A stretch of DNA of 43,093 bases, taken from positions 1-43,093 of the forward strand of contig DATBDE010000153.1 in assembly GCA_036270095.1 (NCBI GenBank), given 5' to 3'. The translations under genes and the position numbers were made by a program. The stretch comes from DATBDE01 sp036270095 (GTDB lineage: Bacteria > Actinomycetota > Thermoleophilia > Solirubrobacterales > Solirubrobacteraceae). Of this stretch, positions 39,663-43,093 are shown one piece after another; position 1 is the first letter of the stretch; every line of letters starts with the position of its first letter. The notes below the pieces were generated by a model. That model was not told the origin of the DNA, made no database searches, and saw only the letters and a list, made by a program, of their open reading frames with translations.

Positions 39663-40064
39663 ATGTCCATCCCCCCCGAGCAGCAGCAGGTCGAGCGCGG
39701 CGAGATCCTCACGGCTATCTCGGATGGGCTGGTCTCGCTGCTGAAGGAGTTCTACGGGCGGGGCCCCACCCGTGCGAAGACCTACTACGACGACGACCTC
39801 GTGGTCTGCCTTCTTCGCGGCGGCTTCACTCGCGTCGAGAAGACCCTGCTCGACGGCGGTCGCAGCCGCGCCGTCATCGAGCAGCGCATGGCGTTCCAGG
39901 AGGTCATGCGCGAGCGCTTCGAGGGCGTCATCGAGCGGGCCACCGGGCGTCGCGTGATCGGCTTCATGAGCGGCAACCAGCAGGACCCGGACATGATCTG
40001 CGAGGTGTTCATCCTGGCTCCGAGCGACCTCGTCGCCAGCGACGAGATCGAGCGGCGCGCGTAG
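39663..40064 (+). CDS. DUF2294 family protein, divergent paralog
   Basis: A 133-residue DUF2294 protein close to the family pattern: GEILTAISDGLVSLLKEFYGRGP, TRAKTYYDDDLVVCLLRGGFTRVEKTLL, MAFQEVMRERFEGVIERATGRRVIGFMSGNQQDPDMICEVFIL (given in outline). A short acidic tail follows. It is divergent from the paralog at 39186-39545; the 117-bp region between the two start codons must hold both promoters. The pair probably arose by inverted duplication, and they may form a heteromer. Confidence 0.85.
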   Translation: MSIPPEQQQVERGEILTAISDGLVSLLKEFYGRGPTRAKTYYDDDLVVCLLRGGFTRVEKTLLDGGRSRAVIEQRMAFQEVMRERFEGVIERATGRRVIGFMSGNQQDPDMICEVFILAPSDLVASDEIERRA

Positions 40065-40071
40065 GTTGCCA

Positions 40072-40905
40072 CTACAGGGCGCGCCGGCGCGCGAGAACGA
40101 GCAGGTATTCGTAGCGGTACTCCGCCGGGCCTGACGGTGGTCCGCTGTTCGCGCCCGTGGCGAACTCGAGGACGTCCCGGTCGAGCGCCGCCAGGCGCTC
40201 GGACTCCCCGGCGAGGCTCGCGTAGATCCCGACCGCCGGTCCGAAGGTCTGCTTGAAGAGCTCGAGGTAAGCGTGCGGACTAGCGGCCCGCTCGACGCAG
40301 TGCCGGCGCGTCATCTCCAGCGCCTCGACCCGACCGCCCAACAGCTCTTGCACGTGCCGACCGCTGCCCCACAGCAGCGGCGGCAGCGCGTCGGGCGGTG
40401 GCGGGGGCAGGTAGGGCGCGAAAGCGCCGAAGAGGTCTGAGGCCAAGCCCTCCGGCGTGAAGTTGAGCATCCCGATTCTGCCGCCCGGCCGGCAAACGCG
40501 CAGCATCTCGTCGGCCACCACCTGATGGTTCGGAGCGAAGATCGCGCCGAACGAGGAGGTGACGGCGTCGAACTCGCCGTCCGCGAACGGAAGGGCCTCG
40601 GCGTCGGCTTCGACCCACTCGAGCTCCACGCCATGCGCGTCGGCTTCATGGTGGCCGGCCTCGAAGTTCTCCGGCGTCACGTCCGAAGCCACGACCTGAG
40701 CCCCCGCCTCGGCGGCGCGAATCGCCGTGTTGTCCGTTCCGGCCGCGACGTCGAGCACGCGCTCGCCCGCCGAGATCTCACACGCCCGCACCAGCACTTC
40801 GCCGAGCTCCCAGACCGTCGCCTTCGCGAAGCGGTGATAGTCGCCGAGCGCCCAAGTCGCGCGAGCGGCGTCCTTGACTCGCGGTGCAGTGTTCCGACGC
40901 TCCAC
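40072..40905 (-). CDS. Class I SAM-dependent methyltransferase
   Basis: A 277-residue UbiE-like methyltransferase and apparent paralog of the one at 842-1651; the FGAIFAPNHQ and GRIGMLNFTPEGL blocks line up. SAM motif I reads VLDVAAGTDN, with Asp where GTGN is normal. That may weaken cofactor binding or tune specificity. The tail carries a proline run (YLPPPPPDALPP) between the core and a C-terminal helical part. It starts with ATG, preceded by GC-rich DNA without a clear ribosome site. The substrate is unknown. Confidence 0.87.
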   Translation of the reverse strand: MERRNTAPRVKDAARATWALGDYHRFAKATVWELGEVLVRACEISAGERVLDVAAGTDNTAIRAAEAGAQVVASDVTPENFEAGHHEADAHGVELEWVEADAEALPFADGEFDAVTSSFGAIFAPNHQVVADEMLRVCRPGGRIGMLNFTPEGLASDLFGAFAPYLPPPPPDALPPLLWGSGRHVQELLGGRVEALEMTRRHCVERAASPHAYLELFKQTFGPAVGIYASLAGESERLAALDRDVLEFATGANSGPPSGPAEYRYEYLLVLARRRAL

Positions 40906-40989
40906 TCACGGCGACCGTAACTCGCTCGGCGCGCTGTGACTTCGCCCGAACCGCCCATCTTCGGGCGACCGTGCCATGGCCGGATCTGG

Positions 40990-41160
40990 CTATCTCTGGG
41001 CGTCGTCGAGTGCGCCCGACCGCACCGCAAAGGCGGCCGCGGCCGCGCGTGACGGCAGGCCGAGCTTGCGCAGGATGTTCGTGACGTGGCGGTGGACGGT
41101 GTGCTCCGAGACCACCAGCCGCTCGGCGACCTGCCGGTTGGTCAGCCCCTCCGCGAGCAA
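40990..41160 (-). pseudogene. LuxR-type HTH remnant
   Basis: On the reverse strand this stretch reads LLAEGLTNRQVAERLVVSEH, then TVHRHVTNILRKLGLPSRAA, ending AVRSGALDDAQR and a TAG at 40990-40992. This is the C-terminal two-thirds of a LuxR/GerE helix-turn-helix. The usual LTxRExEVL start of the domain and the whole N-terminal sensor part are missing; upstream of 41160 the frame becomes unrelated sequence. No start codon with a ribosome site is visible. It is a decayed gene fragment. The region from 41161 to 41357 shows no gene I can support. Confidence 0.75.
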
Positions 41161-41357
41161 TCGTGTCGTGCTGCCGAGGGAAGACGGTCGGTAATCGGTA
41201 ATCGTCCGATCCGCAAGTCTCCGCCTCGAACGCCCGAGCCGGCACGGCTACACCGGCATGGCTGGCGCACCATCAGCTTCGGGGAATCCGTGGCTCACAG
41301 CATCCCGGCGATTATCCCCGTGCGATCCGCCCATGCGGAAGTGCGGGACGGCTCGCG

Positions 41358-42839
41358 CTAGCGGGCGGTCACGCGCGTGACGTAGCCATGCGGGTCGTGC
41401 GTCTCGGTCGCCGTGTAGTACACGGCACCGGGGCCGATGAAGATCTGGCCGATCGTCGGCTTCGTCCCCTTTACCTTGACGTCAGCGAGCTTCTTGCCCG
41501 ACCGCAGGCTGAGCACGTCGAGGTAGAAGGTGCACTTCGTGGCGCTCGAGCAGCGCCGGTCGTCGGCGTAGAGCTGGCCCGCCTTGTAGTTGATCGCCAT
41601 GCCGGCCGACGACGCGATCGCGTCGTTCTCCCACAGCTTCTTCACGCTTCGGCCGCCGGCGCATGCCTGGTAGCCGGCGATGTGCCCGCTGAGCTGGTCC
41701 TGCACCGCGACGATGCCGGACTTGTACGGGTCGCCGGCCACCATGAAGAAGTTCCAGCCCGCCCCGTTGCTGCTGAACGCCTGCGTGGCGCGGAACGGCG
41801 TCCCACCGTTGCCTTGCGCGAACACCTGCATCGGCGTGGTCGCGGTCGGGTCGGTGTTGGTCGCGAACACGACTCCCCGGCCCATGTACACGTCCGAGCT
41901 AGCCTCCGTCGTGCCCTCTGCGTTCAGGTAGGTCTTGGTAAAGCCGACGTCGAGCGTGAACGAGTTGGTTCCGAGTAGGAAGCGCACGGACTGCTTCTGG
42001 TCGGGGAAGTAGAGGTACTCCGCGCCGTCGACGACGGCGAGCGCCATGCGCGCCGCGGCCACGTCGGTGGTGATGAGCTGGGCCTTGGTCGACAGGTCGT
42101 TGGGGTCGATCCGGAGCAGGATCCCGGGCGGCAGATTGCCGCCGCCGGTCGATGCCCAGCCCTTGAGGATGAGGTCGCCTTCGCCGGAGACCTGGATCCC
42201 GTTGTACGCGGTCTGCTCGTTGGGCTGCCCCGACGCGTCGGGCGCAAGCGGCAACGCCACCGAGGCAACGACCGTGAAGGTCGAGAGGTCGATCTTGTAG
42301 AGCGTCGCGCGGTCGACGGCGTAGAGGAATCCGTTGCTGTGCAGGAGCAGGCCGCCGGTGTAGTTGGCCGACGTCCCCTGCGTCAGCGGGAGTTGGGTGA
42401 CCTTCATGGTCGTCGTGTCGATCCGGGCGACGTAGGGCGTGACCGTCTCCGCGTACTTCTTGCTGCGGATGGTCAGCAACGGGGTGCTCTTCGTCGGGGC
42501 GCCCTGGATGAGCTCGGTGAACACGTCCAGCAGGTACGGCGAGCCGCCGATCACATAAACGTCGCGGCCGGTGCCGACGTAGCCCCAGACCGGCACGGGC
42601 GGCATGGTCGCCGTCGCAGCGCGCAGCTTCAGCTTGGCCACGTCGGACGGCAGCCCAGCGGCGACAGCGTGCGTCCGCCAGCCATCGGCGTGCTCGGTCG
42701 GCCACGTGGCGTCGGCGAAGCCCGGCGAACGATCGGGCGGGAAGGTCGATGCGGCGCACCCGGCGCTGCGCGCCGCCACAGCCGAGGACGCCGGCCAGGC
42801 GGCGACAACGATGAGGGCGAGCAAAGCGGCTCGTCGCAC
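41358..42839 (-). CDS. Secreted beta-propeller-like protein, 493 aa
   Basis: An exported protein with a signal peptide (RAALLALIVVAAWPASSAVAA; GTG start). The mature part has repeated strand groups such as VARIDTTTMKVTQLPL, LYKIDLSTFTVVASVALPL, LLRIDPNDLSTKAQLI and FYLDVLSLRSGKKLADVKV. The pattern x-x-I-D-x-x-T-x-K/V is typical of seven-bladed YVTN/PQQ-like propellers. Cysteines (AGCAAS, AGYQACAGG, DRRCSSATKC) could form disulphides. No catalytic residues were found, so it may bind ligand or wall polymer. GC and codon use are slightly lower than the neighbours. Confidence 0.78.
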   Translation of the reverse strand: MRRAALLALIVVAAWPASSAVAARSAGCAASTFPPDRSPGFADATWPTEHADGWRTHAVAAGLPSDVAKLKLRAATATMPPVPVWGYVGTGRDVYVIGGSPYLLDVFTELIQGAPTKSTPLLTIRSKKYAETVTPYVARIDTTTMKVTQLPLTQGTSANYTGGLLLHSNGFLYAVDRATLYKIDLSTFTVVASVALPLAPDASGQPNEQTAYNGIQVSGEGDLILKGWASTGGGNLPPGILLRIDPNDLSTKAQLITTDVAAARMALAVVDGAEYLYFPDQKQSVRFLLGTNSFTLDVGFTKTYLNAEGTTEASSDVYMGRGVVFATNTDPTATTPMQVFAQGNGGTPFRATQAFSSNGAGWNFFMVAGDPYKSGIVAVQDQLSGHIAGYQACAGGRSVKKLWENDAIASSAGMAINYKAGQLYADDRRCSSATKCTFYLDVLSLRSGKKLADVKVKGTKPTIGQIFIGPGAVYYTATETHDPHGYVTRVTAR

Positions 42840-43093
42840 ACGTGGTGTCTAGCCGACCTTCCGCCAACGGGTCAACCCCCGCGGCCGCTGGAGCGAGGCG
42901 GGGCCGCGGTCAGCCGGCTGCCTCTCGGCTCTACACGGACACTCGACGCGCGCCTGACGACCGCCCCGCCCGCCCTACAAAGCGTCGACGCCTCTACTGC
43001 CGGTAAGAGGCTCGCGGCCGCGCGGTCACCGGGCGGCCTGGTCGCAGGGTTGGTGCGGTGCCGCGTTCGCTTGCGCTGCGGACGAGGCGCACG
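42840..43093. other. Window end, no gene seen; one hairpin
   Basis: These 254 bp contain no reading frame with protein character. GCCTCT (42990-42995) pairs with AGAGGC (43006-43011) around a 10-nt loop, a possible terminator stem without a T-run. The part next to 42839 should hold the promoter of the secreted propeller gene. Confidence 0.5.

Noticed and set aside
41086..41361. Plus-strand frame of 91 codons across the LuxR remnant
   Set aside because: There are no protein features, and the reverse strand gives clear LuxR homology over half of it.

Overview
The window is chromosomal DNA from a very GC-rich actinobacterium. It is most likely a member of the Thermoleophilia (Solirubrobacter/Conexibacter-like). 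That is inferred from the extreme GC content, frequent GTG and TTG starts, 4-base start/stop overlaps, a secreted protein with an 'MRRPSPALVVALLALVVALGGTSYAA'-type leader, a DyP peroxidase with an encapsulin tag, and many small proteins of types I associate with that class. No insertion sequence, prophage, CRISPR array or rRNA was seen. One tRNA gene, tRNA-Ser(GGA), lies at 20737-20826.

Layout. 1-4350: end of a beta-keto acid cleavage enzyme, a methyltransferase, a GNAT acetyltransferase and TypA/BipA. 4399-6426: a DNA repair unit of DNA polymerase IV and endonuclease IV, with a perfect LexA-type SOS box touching the dinB start codon. 6458-8440: methyltransferase, small protein, exported HAD phosphatase, a 102-nt nested inverted repeat, and CsoR with its operator. 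8467-9206: frame-disrupted genes, including a Tat-signal cysteine-rich protein. 9320-18079: mostly the exported proteome, with a collagen-like leader protein, a beta-propeller-like protein, a trypsin-like protease, a phosphotriesterase-family hydrolase, an RTX-repeat protein ending in an M15-like peptidase domain, and a membrane-anchored polysaccharide deacetylase. 18265-22352: MarR-GNAT regulator, DyP peroxidase, tRNA-Ser and M29 aminopeptidase.

23605-26412 is a complete cytochrome P450 electron-transfer operon ([3Fe-4S] ferredoxin, FAD reductase, P450), but an in-frame TAG splits the reductase. 26549-29086 couples a CHAD-domain protein to a ParA-type ATPase through an ATGA overlap, followed by a small coiled-coil protein. 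I propose this as a positioning system for polyphosphate granules. It is the strongest candidate for an undescribed system here. 30592-33054 is an alpha/beta hydrolase next to an intact ferredoxin reductase. 33051-36004 is a tightly overlapping operon (QueD-like pterin enzyme, methyltransferase, glycosyltransferase, SDR) whose second gene appears to start with CTG. 36031-37979 is an ArsR-ArsC fusion with its own ArsR-box palindrome, followed by a ChrA chromate transporter. The rest holds a fatty-acid desaturase, two divergent DUF2294 proteins, a methyltransferase, a LuxR remnant and a large secreted protein.

Four convergent gene pairs end inside one shared CTAG, which reads TAG on both strands. 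All functional calls come from motifs read by eye; no database search was run.
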